A stretch of DNA of 64,000 bases from Beroe forskalii (taxonomy: Eukaryota > Ctenophora > Nuda > Beroida > Beroidae): the NCBI GenBank assembly GCA_011033025.1, contig WFMF01000004.1, positions 1,426,001-1,490,000 on the forward strand, read 5' to 3'. The position numbers were made by a program, and so were the translations under genes. Shown here piece by piece: positions 46,201-57,974 of this stretch. A model generated the notes under the pieces. That model saw only the letters and a list, made by a program, of their open reading frames with translations, ran no database searches and was not told where the DNA came from. Every line of letters starts with the position of its first letter. The first letter of the stretch is position 1.

Positions 46201-46692
46201 CGTGACGTGTGACGTGACGTGTGACGTGACGTGACGTGACGTGTGACGTGACGTGTGACGTGACGTGTGACGTGACGTGTGACGTGACGTGTGACGTGAC
46301 GTGACGTGACGTGTGACGTGACGTGTGACGTGACGTGTGACGTGACGTGTGACGTGACGTGTGACGACGTGTGACGTGACGTGTGACGTGACGTGTGACG
46401 TGACGTGTGACGACGTGTGACGTGTGACGACGTGTGACGTGACGTGTGACGTGACGTGACGTGACGTGTGACGTGATGTGTGACGTGACGATGTGACGTG
46501 ACGTGTGACGTGACGTGTGACGTGACGTGTGACGTGACGTGTGACGTGACGTGACGTGACGTGACGTGACGTGTGACGTGACGTGTGACGTGACGTGTGA
46601 CGTGACGTGTGACGTGACGTGTGACGTGACGTGTGACGTGACGTGTGACGTGACGTGTGACGTGACGTGTGACGTGACGTGTGACGTGACGT
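43219..46692. repeat. GTGACGTGAC satellite, array A
   Basis: 3.5 kb of variants of a 10- or 12-bp unit, GTGACGTGAC and GTGACGTGTGAC, with occasional CGACG junctions and point changes. The left third is richer in TGTGTGACG; the right third is more regular. TGACGT, the core of CRE/ATF sites, recurs every 5-12 bp. The minus strand lacks stops and gives long His/Arg/Ser/Thr/Val frames up to 1170 codons, which follow from the repeat and are not genes. Confidence 0.95.
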
Positions 46693-47659
46693 ATTACGCC
46701 TAAAAGGGGGCGTCAACGGATTACGTTACAGTCAATGCCCTGTCTATATTGCTACGACTTATTGTTGCATATTCAATAGATAGTGGGGCAGATTTGAAAC
46801 ATGAAAGCTTTTGATGGATTATAATTAGGTGGAACTGCCAGGGCTCCATCATCAGTCATGGCATGTGATTGTGATGCCCTTGAAACGAATAAAGAAAACT
46901 GAATTGACAATAGATCATTTGACAAAGACCAAGTCCATAATCATCTAAACAGTAGTTTATACGAATTTAAGAGTGTGCTTAGAGTGAAGAATTATGATAT
47001 CATCTGCTGCATATACAGAGGAGTCAAGGACGATCACGAATGAATTTCTTCATCTGAAAAGCTAATTAAACGACATGTTCATGTGACATGTGGTTATATT
47101 GAATATGGGTTGATTGTTATGCCTGTCACACAAAAAGGTGGGTGAGCGATACCAATGATATTGACGGTGGCTAAAGGTCCTGATAATGATTTCACAGGAA
47201 TCGGATCACTGGTTTAAGGCATTCAGGCATATCTTCGGGGATTCCCTTACATTTCATGACAGTACAAGGCTGCATAAAGGCTTCAAGTGCACATGCAGAT
47301 TAATAGTGTTCTTTCATTGTTAGAGTGTTATGTTCATCTTGTGATACTATTCATCAATAACGTGCTATTCCATCAAATATGTTTTCAGCACTTGTAAAAG
47401 ATAAAATGATAATGCTTTATTATATTTTCAGACAAAGCCTTTTCACTCCATAATTTACTCATGAATTGCCCAACTGCCCAAGCTGTTGCTGACAATTCCA
47501 CGCATTCATACAGGTCTAGGTCTTATATCTACGTTGAAGGGAAAACTTCTTTGCAGGTTTATTGAATTCTTATATTTCCACTTCAACCAGAATTGGATTT
47601 GTTTGTTTGGGAAGATTCCATTGAAGTACGTTAACTGCTGTAATTTCTTACAAAGCGCA

Positions 47660-47729
47660 ATGATAAGACCCAGAGTTTCAACCATTGTGGCGTTCCTGAT
47701 CGTAGTTGCAAATTATCGTGAGGCAAGAG
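47660..47729 (+). pseudogene. Duplicated signal-peptide exon (copy A)
   Basis: 70 bp, ATG to splice donor, encoding a 23-residue hydrophobic leader (MIRPRVSTIVAFLIVVANYR then EAR). It is the paralogue of 52725-52794. The donor is GTGTGC instead of GTAAGC, and no matching second exon lies inside copy A. It could act as an alternative first exon spliced over 7.5 kb to 55304, or be a dead duplicate. Confidence 0.55.
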
Positions 47730-47779
47730 GTGTGCTTGTACAATTGTTGGTAAGGGGCACAAGATTTGTGAATTTTGTC

Positions 47780-49545
47780 CAATGGATCCACTGGATCCAT
47801 CATGGCCAATGGACGTCCATCGGACATCCAATGGACATCCATTGAACATGATTCTATCGGTAAAATTGTCCAATGGTGTTCAATGGACATGTCCAATGGT
47901 TCCAATGGATGTTCAATGGATCCATCCGAGAAGATCCAGTGGACACAATCACCTAACATGGTTTGATAGATGGACATCAGTCAGGTATTTTTGTTCAATG
48001 GATCCATTGCATCCATTGGATCCAATGGATCCTTGGTCAAGGGATCGTTCACATATTACGTAATCAATTTTTGGCCGATTTCAACCCCCCCTCCCATTCG
48101 TAATCAAGTTTACGGTAGTTGTATTTGTTACAATAACATGTAACGTAATCATTCGGAAACCCCTCCCCTCCCCCTTGGTGATTACGTAATATGTGAACGA
48201 TCCCCAATTGATTACCATTGGACATGTCTATTGGATCCATTGCACTTTGTGTCCATTGCATGCAGTGTGTCCATTGTCCAATGGATCCATTGTGTCGAAT
48301 GAACAAAATGGATCCAATGGACACAATGTGCAATGGATCCAATGGACATGTCCAAATCCAATGGTATTCAATGAACAAAATGGATCCATTGTGTCCATTG
48401 AATACCATTGGACATGTCAATTGGATCCACTACATATTGTGTCCATTGGATCCAATGGATCCATTTTGTTCATTGGACACAATGGATCCATTGGACACAA
48501 TGGATCCAATGGACACGATGTGCAATGAATCCAATGGAGATGTCCAATGGTGTTCAATGTACACATCTACCAAACCATTTAGTGATTGTGTCCATTGGAC
48601 TCACTCAGATGGATATATTGTACATCGATTGGATCCCTTGAACATGTCCATTGAACATCAGGAATGGATCCAATGGATCCATTGCACATTGTGTCCACTT
48701 GATGCATTGTGTCCAATGGATACATTGTGTCCAATAAACAAAATGGATCTATTAGATCCAATGGACACAATGTGCAATGGAGTCAATGGTCATGTCCAAA
48801 GGTATTCAATGGACACAATGGATCCATTTTGTTCATCGGAAACAATGGATCCATTGGACACAATGGATCCAATGGACACAATGGATCGAATGGACACAAT
48901 GGATCCAATGAACACAATGTGCAATGGATCCAATTGAACAAAAATACCAGACTGATGTCCATCTATCAAACCATGTTTAGTGATTGTGTCCAAAGGATCC
49001 ACTGAGATGTATCCAGTGTACATCCATTGGATCCATTGAAGATCAAAAATGGATCCATTGGATCACCAAACATTGATTGATAGATGGACATCAGTCAGGT
49101 ATTTTTGTACAATGAATCCATTGCATTCATTGGATCCTTTGTCAATTGAATTCCATTTGTCATGTCCATTGGATCCATTGCACATTATGTCCATTGGATG
49201 CATTGTGTCCAATGGATCCATTGTGTCCAATGAACAAAATGGATCCATTGGATCCAATGGACACAATATGTAGTGGATCCAATGGTCATGTCCAATGGTA
49301 TTCAATGGACACAATGGATCCATTTTGTTCATCGGACAAAATGGATCCATTGGTCACAATGGATCCAATGGACACAATGCGCAATGGATCCAATGGACAT
49401 GTCTAATGGTGTTCAATGGACACAATGGATCCACTGGATCCAATGGACACAATGGATCCAATGAACAAAAATACCAGACTGATGTCAATCTATCAAACCA
49501 TGTTTAGTGATTGTGTCCATTAGATTCACTCAGATGGATCCATTG
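47780..49545. repeat. GGATCC-centred palindromic repeats, copy A
   Basis: Dense array of words CCAATGGATCCATTGG, GGACACAATG, CATTGTGTCC and GGACATGTCC, each wholly or nearly palindromic. Frames on both strands give the same Met-Asp-Pro / Gln-Trp-Ile / Asn-Gly-Ser peptides, which are repeat artefacts. The array lies within what corresponds to the intron after the signal-peptide exon. Confidence 0.92.
48041..48204. mobile_element. Short MITE in copy A only
   Basis: 164 bp with TIRs GGGATCGTTCACATATTACG and complement, flanked by CAA (48038-48040, 48205-48207). It is absent at the matching site in copy B (about 53100-53115), so it inserted after the segmental duplication. It is non-autonomous; the 3-bp duplication is compatible with a PIF/Harbinger-type element. 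Confidence 0.8.
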
Positions 49546-49547
49546 TA

Positions 49548-51718
49548 CGTGACGTGTGACGTGACGTGTGACGTGACGTGTGACGTGACGTGTGACGTGA
49601 CGTGTGACGTGATGTGTGACGTGATGTGTGACGTGAAGTGTGACGTGAAGTGTGACGTGAAGTGTGACGTGACGTGTGACGTGACGTGTGTGACGTGACG
49701 TGTGACGTGACGTGACGACGTGTGACGTGACGTGTGACGTGACGTGTGACGTGACGTGTGACGTGACGTGTGACGTGACGTGACGTGACGTGACGTGTGA
49801 CGACGTGACGTGACGTGTGACGTGACGTGTGACGTGAGACGTGACGTGACGACGTGACGTGACGTGACGTGACGTGACGTGACGTGACGTGACGTGTGAC
49901 GTGACGTGTGTTACGTGACGTGAGTGACGACGTGTGACGTGACGTGTGACGTGACGTGTGTGACGTGACGTGTGTGACGTGACGACGTGACGTGACGTGT
50001 GACGTGACGTGACGACGTGTGACGTGACGTGTGACGTGACGTGACGTGACGTGACGTGTGTGACGTGACGTGTGACGTGACGTGTGTGACGTGACGTGTG
50101 TGACGTGACGTGTGACGTGACGTGTGACGTGACGTGTGTGACGTGACGTGTGTGACGTGACGTGTGACGACGTGTGACGTGACGTGTGACGTGACGTGTG
50201 ACGTGACGTGTGACGTGACGTGTGACGTGACGTGTGACGTGACGTGTGTGACGTGACGTGTGACGTGACGTGTGACGTGACGTGTGTGACGACGTGTGTG
50301 ACGTGTGACGTGACGTGTGACGTGACGACGTGACGTGACGTGACGTGTGACGACGTGTGACGTGACGTGACGTGACGTGACGACGTGTGACGTGACGTGT
50401 GACGTGACGTGTGACGTGACGTGACGACGTGTGACGTGACGTGACGACGTGACGTGTGACGTGACGTGTGACGACGTGTGACGTGACGTGTGACGTGACG
50501 TGACGACGTGTGACGTGACGTGACGTGACGTGTGACGTGACGTGTGACGTGACGTGTGACGACGTGACGACGTGACGTGACGTGTGACGACGTGTGACGT
50601 GACGTGTGACGACGTGTGACGTGACGTGTGACGACGTGTGACGTGACGTGTGACGTGACGTGTGACGTGACGTGTGACGTGACGTGACGTGACGTGTGAC
50701 GTGACGTGTGACGTGACGTGACGTGACGTGTGACGTGACGTGTGACGTGACGTGACGACGTGTGACGTGACGTGTGACGTGACGTGTGACGACGTGTGAC
50801 GTGACGTGTGACGTGACGTGTGACGTGACGTGTGACGTGACGTGTGACGTGACGTGACGTGACGTGTGACGTGACGTGTGACGTGACGTGACGTGACGTG
50901 TGACGTGACGTGTGACGACGTGTGACGTGACGTGTGACGTGACGTGTGACGACGTGTGACGTGACGTGTGACGTGACGACGTGTGACGTGTGACGTGACG
51001 TGACGTGACGTGACGTGACGTGTGACGTGACGTGTGACGTGTGACGTGACGTGACGTGACGTGTGACGTGACGTGTGACGACGTGTGACGTGACGTGACG
51101 TGACGTGTGACGTGACGTGACGTGACGTGTGACGTGACGTGTGACGTGACGTGTGGACGTGACGTGACGTGACGACGTGACGACGTGACGACGTGACGAC
51201 GTGACGTGACGTGACGACGTGTGACGTGACGTGTGACGTGACGACGTGACGTGACGTGACGTGACGTGTGACGTGTGACGTGACGTGACGTGTGACGTGA
51301 CGTGTGACGACGTGACGTGACGTGTGACGTGACGTGTGACGTGACGTGACGTGACGTGACGTGACGACGTGACGTGACGTGACGACGTGACGTGACGTGT
51401 GACGTGACGTGTGACGTGACGTGTGACGTGACGTGTGACGTGATGTGACGTGACGTGTGACGTGACGTGTGACGTGACGTGTGACGTGACGTGTGACGTG
51501 ACGTGTGACGTGACGTGTGACGTGACGTGTGACGTGACGTGTGACGTGACGTGTGACGTGACGTGACGTGACGTGTGACGTGACGTGTGACGTGACGTGT
51601 GACGTGACGTGTGACGTGACGTGTGACGTGACGTGTGACGTGACGTGTGACGTGACGTGTGACGTGACGTGTGACGTGACGTGTGACGTGACGTGTGACG
51701 TGACGTGTGACGTGACGT
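49548..51718. repeat. GTGACGTGAC satellite, array B
   Basis: 2.2 kb, same units as array A but richer in GACGACGTG junctions, so the two arrays have rearranged independently. Both arrays end in the same 3' flank (ATTACGCCTAAAAGGGGGCG). The long minus-strand open frame (738 codons) is a repeat artefact. Confidence 0.95.
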
Positions 51719-52724
51719 ATTACGCCTAAAAGGGGGCGTCAACGGATTACGTTACAGTCAATGCCCTGTCAATATTGCTACGACTTATTGTTGCATATTC
51801 AATAGATAGTGGGGCAGATTTGAAACATGAAAGCTTTTGATGGATTATAATTAGGTGGAACTGCCAGGGCTCCATCATCAGTCATGGTATGTGATTGTGA
51901 TGCCCTTGAAACGAATAAAGAAAACTGAATTGACAATAGATCATTTGACAAAAGACCAAGTCCATAATCATCTAAACGGTAGTTTATACGAATTTAAGAG
52001 TGTGCTTAGAGTGAAGAATTATGATATCATCTGCTGCATATACAGAGGAGTCAAGGACGATCACAGACCGAATTTATTCATCTGAAAAGCTAATAATTAG
52101 ACGACATGTTCATGTGACATGTGGTTATATTGAATATGGGTTGATTGTTATGCCTGTCACACAAAAGGTGGGTGAGGGCGATACCAATGATATTGACGGT
52201 GGCTAAGGTCCTGGTAATGATTTCACAGGAATCGACAAGCCTCGGATCTCTGGTTTAAGGCATTTAGGCATATCTTCGGGGATTCCCTTACATTTCATGA
52301 CAGTACAAGGCTGCATAAAGGCTTCAAGCGCACATGCAAATAAATAGTGTTCTTTTCATTTTAAGAGTGTTAGAGTGTTATGTTCATCCTGTGATACTAT
52401 TCATCAATAACGTGCTATTCCATCAAATATGTTTTCAGCACTTGTAAGAGATAAAATGATAATGCTTTATTATATTTTCAGACAAAGCCTTTTCACTCCA
52501 TAATTTACTCATGAATTGCCCAAGCTGTTGCTGACAATTCCACGCATTCATACAGGTCTAGGTCGTATATCTACGTTGAACTTGAAGGGAAATCTTCTTT
52601 GCAGGTTTATTGAATTCTTATATTTCACCATCGAGACCCTGCACTTCAACCAGAATTTGATTTGTTTGTTTGGAAAGATTCTGCATTGAAGTACGTTAAC
52701 TGCTGTAATTTCTTACAAAGCGCA
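51719..52724 (+). other. 5' flank of the secreted-protein gene (copy B)
   Basis: Unique sequence matching 46693-47659 in copy A with small indels. A 76-codon frame at 51855-52085 has protein-like composition but is broken in copy A by a missing segment near 47040, so it is not supported as a gene. Probably holds the promoter; no clear TATA box was singled out. Confidence 0.5.
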
Positions 52725-55605
52725 ATGATAAGACCCAGAGTTTCAACCATTGTGGCGTTCCTGATCGTGGTAGCATATAATCGTGAGGCAAGAGGTAAGC
52801 TTGTACAATTGTTGGTGAAGGGGCACAAGATTTGTGAATTTTGTCCAATGGATCCACTGGATCCATCATGGCCAATGGACGTCCATCGGACATCCAATGG
52901 ACATCCATTGAACATGATTCTATCGGTAAAATTGTCCAATGGTGTTCAATGGACATGTCCAATGGTTCCAATGGATGTTCAATGGATCCATCCGAGAAGA
53001 TCCAATGTACACAATCACCTAACATGGTTTGATAGATGGACATCAGTCAGGTATTTTTGTTCAATGGATCCATTGCATCCATTGGATCCAATGGATCCTT
53101 TGTCATTATTGATTACCATTGGACATGTCTATTGGATCCATTGCACTTTGTGTCCATTGCATGCAGTATGTCCATTGTCCAATGGATCCATTGTGTCCAA
53201 TGAACAAAATGGATCCAATGGACACAATGTGCAATGGATCCAATGGACATGTCCAATGGTATTCATTGAACAAAATGGATCCATTGTGTCCATTGAATAC
53301 CATTGGACATGTCAATTGGATCCACTACATATTGTGTCCATTGGATCCAATGGATCCATTTTGTTCATTGGACACAATGGATCCATTGGACACAATGGAT
53401 CAAATGGACACGATGTGCAATGAATCCAATGGAGATGTCCAATGGTGTTCAATGTACACATCTACCAAACCATGTTTAGTGATTGTGTCCATTGGACTCA
53501 CTCAGATGGATATATTGTACATCCATTGGATCCCTTGAACATGTCCATTGAACATCAGGAATGGATCCAATGGATCCATTGCACATTGTGTCCACTTGAT
53601 GCATTGTGTCCAATGGATACATTGTGTCCAATAAACAAAATGGATCTATTAGATCCAATGGACACAATGTACAATGGAGTCAATGGTCATGTCCAAAGGT
53701 ATTCAATGAACACAATGGATCCATTTTGTTTATCGGAAACAATGGATCCATTGGACACAATGGATCCAATGGACACAATGGATCGAATGGACACAATGGA
53801 TCCAATGAACACAATGTGCAATGGATCCAATTGAACAAAAATACCAGACTGATGTCCATCTATCAAACCATGTTTAGTGATTGTGTCCATCGGATCCACT
53901 CAGATGGATCCATTGAACATCCATTGGATCCATTGAAGATCAAAAATGGATCCATTGGATCACCAAACATGGTTTGATAGATGGATATCACCCACATCAG
54001 TCAGGTATTTTTGTTCAATGGATCCATTGCATCCATTGGATCCAATGGATCATTGGATCCTTTGTCAATTGAACACCATTTGACATGTCCATTAGATCCA
54101 TTGCACATTGTGTCCATTGGATGCATTCTGTCCAGTGGATCCATTGTGTCCAATGAACAAAATGGATCCATTGGGTACTTGGACATATGTGCAATGGATT
54201 CAATGGACATGTCTAATGGTATTCAATGGACACAATGGATCCATTCTGTTCATAGGACACAATGGATCCATTGGAAACAATGGATCCAATGGACACAATG
54301 AGCAATGGATCCAATGGACATGTCCAATGGTGTTCAATGGACACAATGGAACCATTGAACAAAAATACCAGACTGATGTCCATCTACCAAACCATGTTTA
54401 GTGATTGTGTCCAAAGGATCCACTGAGATGTATCCAGTGTACATCCATTGGATCCATTGAAGATCAAAAATGGATCCATTGGATCACCAAACATGGATTT
54501 ATAGATGGACATCAGTCAGGTATTTTTGTACAATGAATCCATTGCATCCATTGGATCCTTTGTCAATTGAATACCATTTGTCATGCCCATTGGATCCATT
54601 GCACATTATGTCCATTGGATGCATTGTGTCCAATGGATCCATTGTGTCCAATGAACAAAATGGATCCATTGGGTACTATGGACATATGTGCAATGGATTC
54701 AATGGACATGTCTAATGGTATTCAATGGACACAATGGATCCATTTCGTTCATCGGACAAAATGGATCCATTGGTCACAATGGATCCAATGGACACAATGC
54801 GCAATGGATCCAATGGACATGTCTAATGGTGTTCAATGGACACAATGGATCCACTGGATCCAATGGACACAATGGATCCAATGAACAAAAATACCAGACT
54901 GATGTCAATCTATCAAACCATGTTTAGTGATTGTGTCCATTAGATTCACTCAGATGGATCCATTGTACATCCATTGGATCCCTTGAACATGTCAGTTGAA
55001 CAGCAAGAATGGGTCCAATGGATCCATTGGATCCATTGCACATTGTGTCTATTGGATGCATTGTGACCAATGGATCCATTGGGTCCAATGAACAAAATGG
55101 ATCCATTTGATCCAATGGACACAATGTGCAATGGATGCAATGGACATGTCCAATGGTATTCAATGGATCCATTTTGTTCATTGGACACAATGAATCCATT
55201 GGACACAATGGATCCAATGGTCAAAATGTGCAATGAATCCAATGGATCCAATGGACATGTCCAATTGTGTTCAATGGAGGGAAACTAATAATACTTTCCA
55301 CAGGTGCAGAACCCATTGTCTGTCCTCTTGGGTGCTGGAAAGACGAAGCTGCTCCTAACAAGGCAATGAGCGAGAATTTGAAGCCGAACAAAAATTGTGT
55401 TGGGAAATTAGGATGTACAGAGTGTACGCGAGAAAGAGGCTGGACGGTCTTTGGTTTGCAAAATAATGGACAATGTTGGTCTGCAGCCAATGCTGTGGAT
55501 ACCTACGACAAGTATGGTGAAAGCGATGAATGTAAATTGGGAATTGGGGGTCCTTCTGAGAACAATGTATATCAAATTGTGGCACTGACTGAATGTCCGG
55601 GTTAG
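52725..55605 (+). CDS. Secreted protein with a WSC-like cysteine-rich domain
   Basis: Two exons. 52725-52794 encodes a signal peptide (MIRPRVSTIVAFLIVVAYNR) and ends in a GTAAGC donor. 55304-55605 follows a TTTCCACAG acceptor, and the phases match (1 then 2 bases), giving about 123 residues. Exon 2 carries one domain with spaced Cys and the hallmark FGLQNNGQCWSAANAVDTYD..GESDEC, resembling WSC-like domains common in marine invertebrate secreted and surface proteins. The 2.5-kb intron is filled with GGATCC palindromes. The stop at 55603 overlaps a possible GTTAGT donor, so further exons cannot be excluded. A carbohydrate-binding role is plausible from the family, not shown. Confidence 0.72.
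52850..55275. repeat. GGATCC-centred palindromic repeats, copy B (intron)
   Basis: Same words as the copy A array but 0.7 kb longer: segments 53880-54480 and 54470-54960 repeat each other (CACCAAACATGG, GATGGACATCAGTCAGGTAT, AACAAAAATACCAGACTGAT markers), showing higher-order units of about 0.5 kb. All of it lies between the two exons of the secreted-protein gene. Confidence 0.92.
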
Positions 55606-56429
55606 TTTTTGGGCTGGTTCATACCCTTTTGAATTTCAGATGATAATATCTATTGTGCTGTGCAACTAAGAAAAATCAAAATTTATCGATCGAAAATTTA
55701 ATTTCATTCTTCACAATCACATGCTTATTTTTGAGAGAATTTCATCTTTTCACATTCCTGATTCCACTACTGTCTATCTAGACCGAAAGAAGACAATAAT
55801 TCGAATTTTAAACATGGAAACCACCTTAACTTAGATCCATTTTTAAACCTGAGGTATCAGAACCTGAGGTATCAAAATGTCCCTTTTGAATAAATTTTGA
55901 GACTGTGGTGAAGTCTCTTGGAAAGTTGGAATTTGGATATGGCGATCATGAGAGATGAACAACAGTCTCATTCTCAAAATATCCTTACCCAAGGTATGTG
56001 ATACTGATTTGTAGAGTTAAATGATCTCGGCCATGATTTAGTTTCATTTCTCATGTCAAAAAGATTCTCTACTAGTAAAATATAATAAAAAACATCTTGA
56101 TAGATTATTCGATTATTACAGTAGTTCTTAATTAGTTCTTAAAGTAACTAAAGTTTCTTAAGGAATAAATAATACTCCATAAAGTGTCCAGTACGTAGAT
56201 GACACAACCTGAACAGTGAACCATTGTCGCTGCCTCTCTACCAGTACCTTGATTTCACAATTCACTACTTTTAATGTTTATCTCCCTTCTACTCCGCCTA
56301 TAGTCGTTAATCTTAGCATCGCAGTCGATTACTTTGCAACCTATTATTTAGATAAATATCTATACTTTTCATCCTTAGTTCGGATGGAAACATTCTGACT
56401 TTGTCACTTTGAAACATCCCACATAAAAC
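55606..56429. other. Intergenic, no gene seen
   Basis: AT-rich sequence between the secreted-protein gene and the tetraspanin. It presumably holds the 3' ends of both convergent genes. A short direct repeat AACCTGAGGTATCA occurs at about 55848-55874. Confidence 0.5.
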
Positions 56430-57134
56430 TTAGATCAAGTCATACTTTGTGGAGGTGTCGTTGACGTACCAAGCTCCCAGTAAGCTAAGGATATCGAGTA
56501 TGAGCGCGAAGCCAATGACCACAGCCAGGAGGTGAATAGCGTTGAGGACCAGCTGAGGGATGAGATCCCGGCATCCCTTGGTGACCCGGTCACTCTCCGG
56601 ACAGAGGGCGCGGGAGGAGGGGATGTAAGAGTTGCAGCAGGAGGGGGGCGGGAGGGGGGAGTAGTCCCCCGGGCCCGTGTACCCGCAGCAGTGCAGACTC
56701 CCCTGCACCTCCTCCACAGTGTACCGCATGGAGGGCGCCGCGTACGGGGAGTTGTAGGAGGAGACGAAGTGACGCCACGCTATGTCAGCGTTGTGCGTGA
56801 TGTCCGGCTTAGCCACGAAGCTGCCCACCAGCAGAGACACCTGCAGCAGCATGACCACGCACAGGAACCTCACGTACACCGTTATCATGCCCGGGGACTG
56901 GTTGATGGAGCTGATTATACCGCTCACTCCCAGGGACAGGATGAAGAGACCCAGCACTGTCGTCAGGACTATGAAGGCCAGCAGGTTGCCTGTCTCAACA
57001 TCAGAGAAGGGGATCTTGTTGGACTTGGCCGTGCAGTAGATCCCAATGAAGGTGATAACGAGACCTTTTATTGCCGTGATGGAGTTGATGATGAAAAGGT
57101 AAAGCCTGGCATAATCTGTCACCCCGATACACAT
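56430..57134 (-). CDS. Tetraspanin
   Basis: 234 residues in one coding exon. Four membrane spans at about 11-34, 50-74, 85-108 and 195-224. The large extracellular loop (about 109-194) carries the diagnostic CCG (149-151), PSCC (164-167) and two further Cys (178, 188), so six or more loop cysteines. The start at 57134 is chosen because MCIGVTDYARLYLFIINSIT is a normal tetraspanin N-terminus and a splice acceptor (TTTCAG) sits directly before the ATG. The frame upstream to 57299 is thus intron, with a 5' UTR exon further right. Tetraspanins organise membrane protein complexes; the subfamily was not resolved. The coding exon is GC-rich against an AT-rich neighbourhood. Confidence 0.92.
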   Translation of the reverse strand: MCIGVTDYARLYLFIINSITAIKGLVITFIGIYCTAKSNKIPFSDVETGNLLAFIVLTTVLGLFILSLGVSGIISSINQSPGMITVYVRFLCVVMLLQVSLLVGSFVAKPDITHNADIAWRHFVSSYNSPYAAPSMRYTVEEVQGSLHCCGYTGPGDYSPLPPPSCCNSYIPSSRALCPESDRVTKGCRDLIPQLVLNAIHLLAVVIGFALILDILSLLGAWYVNDTSTKYDLI

Positions 57135-57884
57135 CTGAAACTTTGATTTGATATCATGAGTGTCAATTATGAAAAGGATACAAGAGAAATACCAGATGGG
57201 TTTAATTAAGTTGTACGGAGTAAATGGAAAAGACATCCAACAAAATTGTTTCGATTGGTCTGCTATCGAAGCATCTACAGAAAGCAATAAATCTTCCAAA
57301 AAATGCCAAGTATAAGGGAACTTTTGTTTGACGTTTTATGATTTCAATCGACTCAGTCACTATGGACACAATTGTGTTAACTTCGCGTTATATCATTAAT
57401 CATGAAGAAACAAAGGTTGACACTAAAAGACTAAATAACTCAACAATAATATGAGCTGAATTTCCGAGATAATTGTCGTCAAGGAAGTCGTCCGTCCACA
57501 AAACCACAAAAAAGTTCTTCAACAAATAAAGTTCCGACTTCCATTGAACTGGACGTAAAATTACGGAAAAGTGAGTCAGAGAAACAATAAAGTGAGGCGG
57601 ACCTTCATTTCTTATTGAATTCAACCAACGAGGTTTAAAATTTGTGCTGATCAACAATACCATCTATCACCACTTCTTTTCAAAATTACATGACCTAAGC
57701 GAGAAGAGCACGTGACAGGGAATCCAGCCACTCCTGACACCGGATTCGTGAACCTGACCAATGAGCAAACGCTAAACTAGGGTGGAACAAACACAGCTAT
57801 ATTTCAGCAGTGACACTGGAGCTAAAGGATCACTGTAGAGTGTGGAGTTGGTTGACGGTTGTACTGCTTCACGGCCAGCTTATC

Positions 57885-57974
57885 ATGGTTTGTTGGGCCG
57901 GATTGTGTTTCGGGGTATTGTTCATATTATGCCCTGAAGCCATCAGAAGGACTAAACTTGAGAGTTATCATGAA
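57885..57974 (+). CDS. Possible first exon, hydrophobic N-terminus
   Basis: Thirty codons from an ATG to a GTGAGT splice donor, encoding MVCWAGLCFGVLFILCPEAI then a charged stretch, like a signal peptide or anchor. It lies divergent from the tetraspanin, about 0.75 kb away, so a shared promoter region is possible. No second exon was identified, and the frame also reads through to 58121. Low certainty. Confidence 0.3.

Larger units (their letters stand above)
44430..49547. repeat. Segmental duplication, copy A
   Basis: Satellite end, unique sequence from 46693, the signal-peptide exon and GGATCC repeats are duplicated at 49548-54967. Markers in the arrays (three successive GTGACGTGAAGTG units at 44510-44540 and 49633-49665) align the left border to about 44430. 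At 49547 copy A jumps into satellite, while copy B continues into new GGATCC repeats. Confidence 0.85.
49548..54967. repeat. Segmental duplication, copy B
   Basis: Second copy of 44430-49547, about 5.4 kb, holding satellite B, the gene flank, exon 1 and the first part of the intron repeats. Sequence identity in unique parts is high (mostly single-base changes and short indels), and the MITE at 48041 is missing. Confidence 0.85.

Noticed and set aside
43204..46716. Minus-strand open frame of 1170 codons (His/Arg/Ser/Thr/Val repeats)
   Set aside because: It is a by-product of a short satellite unit whose complement has no stop codon. Neighbouring frames are equally open, and there are no splice or start signals.
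49526..51742. Minus-strand open frame of 738 codons
   Set aside because: Same satellite artefact in array B; its ends fall in the flanks by chance.
51855..52085. 76-codon frame with protein-like composition upstream of the secreted-protein gene
   Set aside because: Disrupted in the duplicate copy near 47040 and without matched splice sites; treated as non-coding flank.
47775..55250. Many 60-250-codon frames rich in Met-Asp-Pro, Asn-Gly-Ser and Gln-Trp-Ile on both strands
   Set aside because: They are translations of the GGATCC palindromic repeats; the same peptides arise on both strands because the words are palindromes.
56532..57146. Plus-strand 204-codon frame
   Set aside because: It is the antisense shadow of the GC-rich tetraspanin coding exon.
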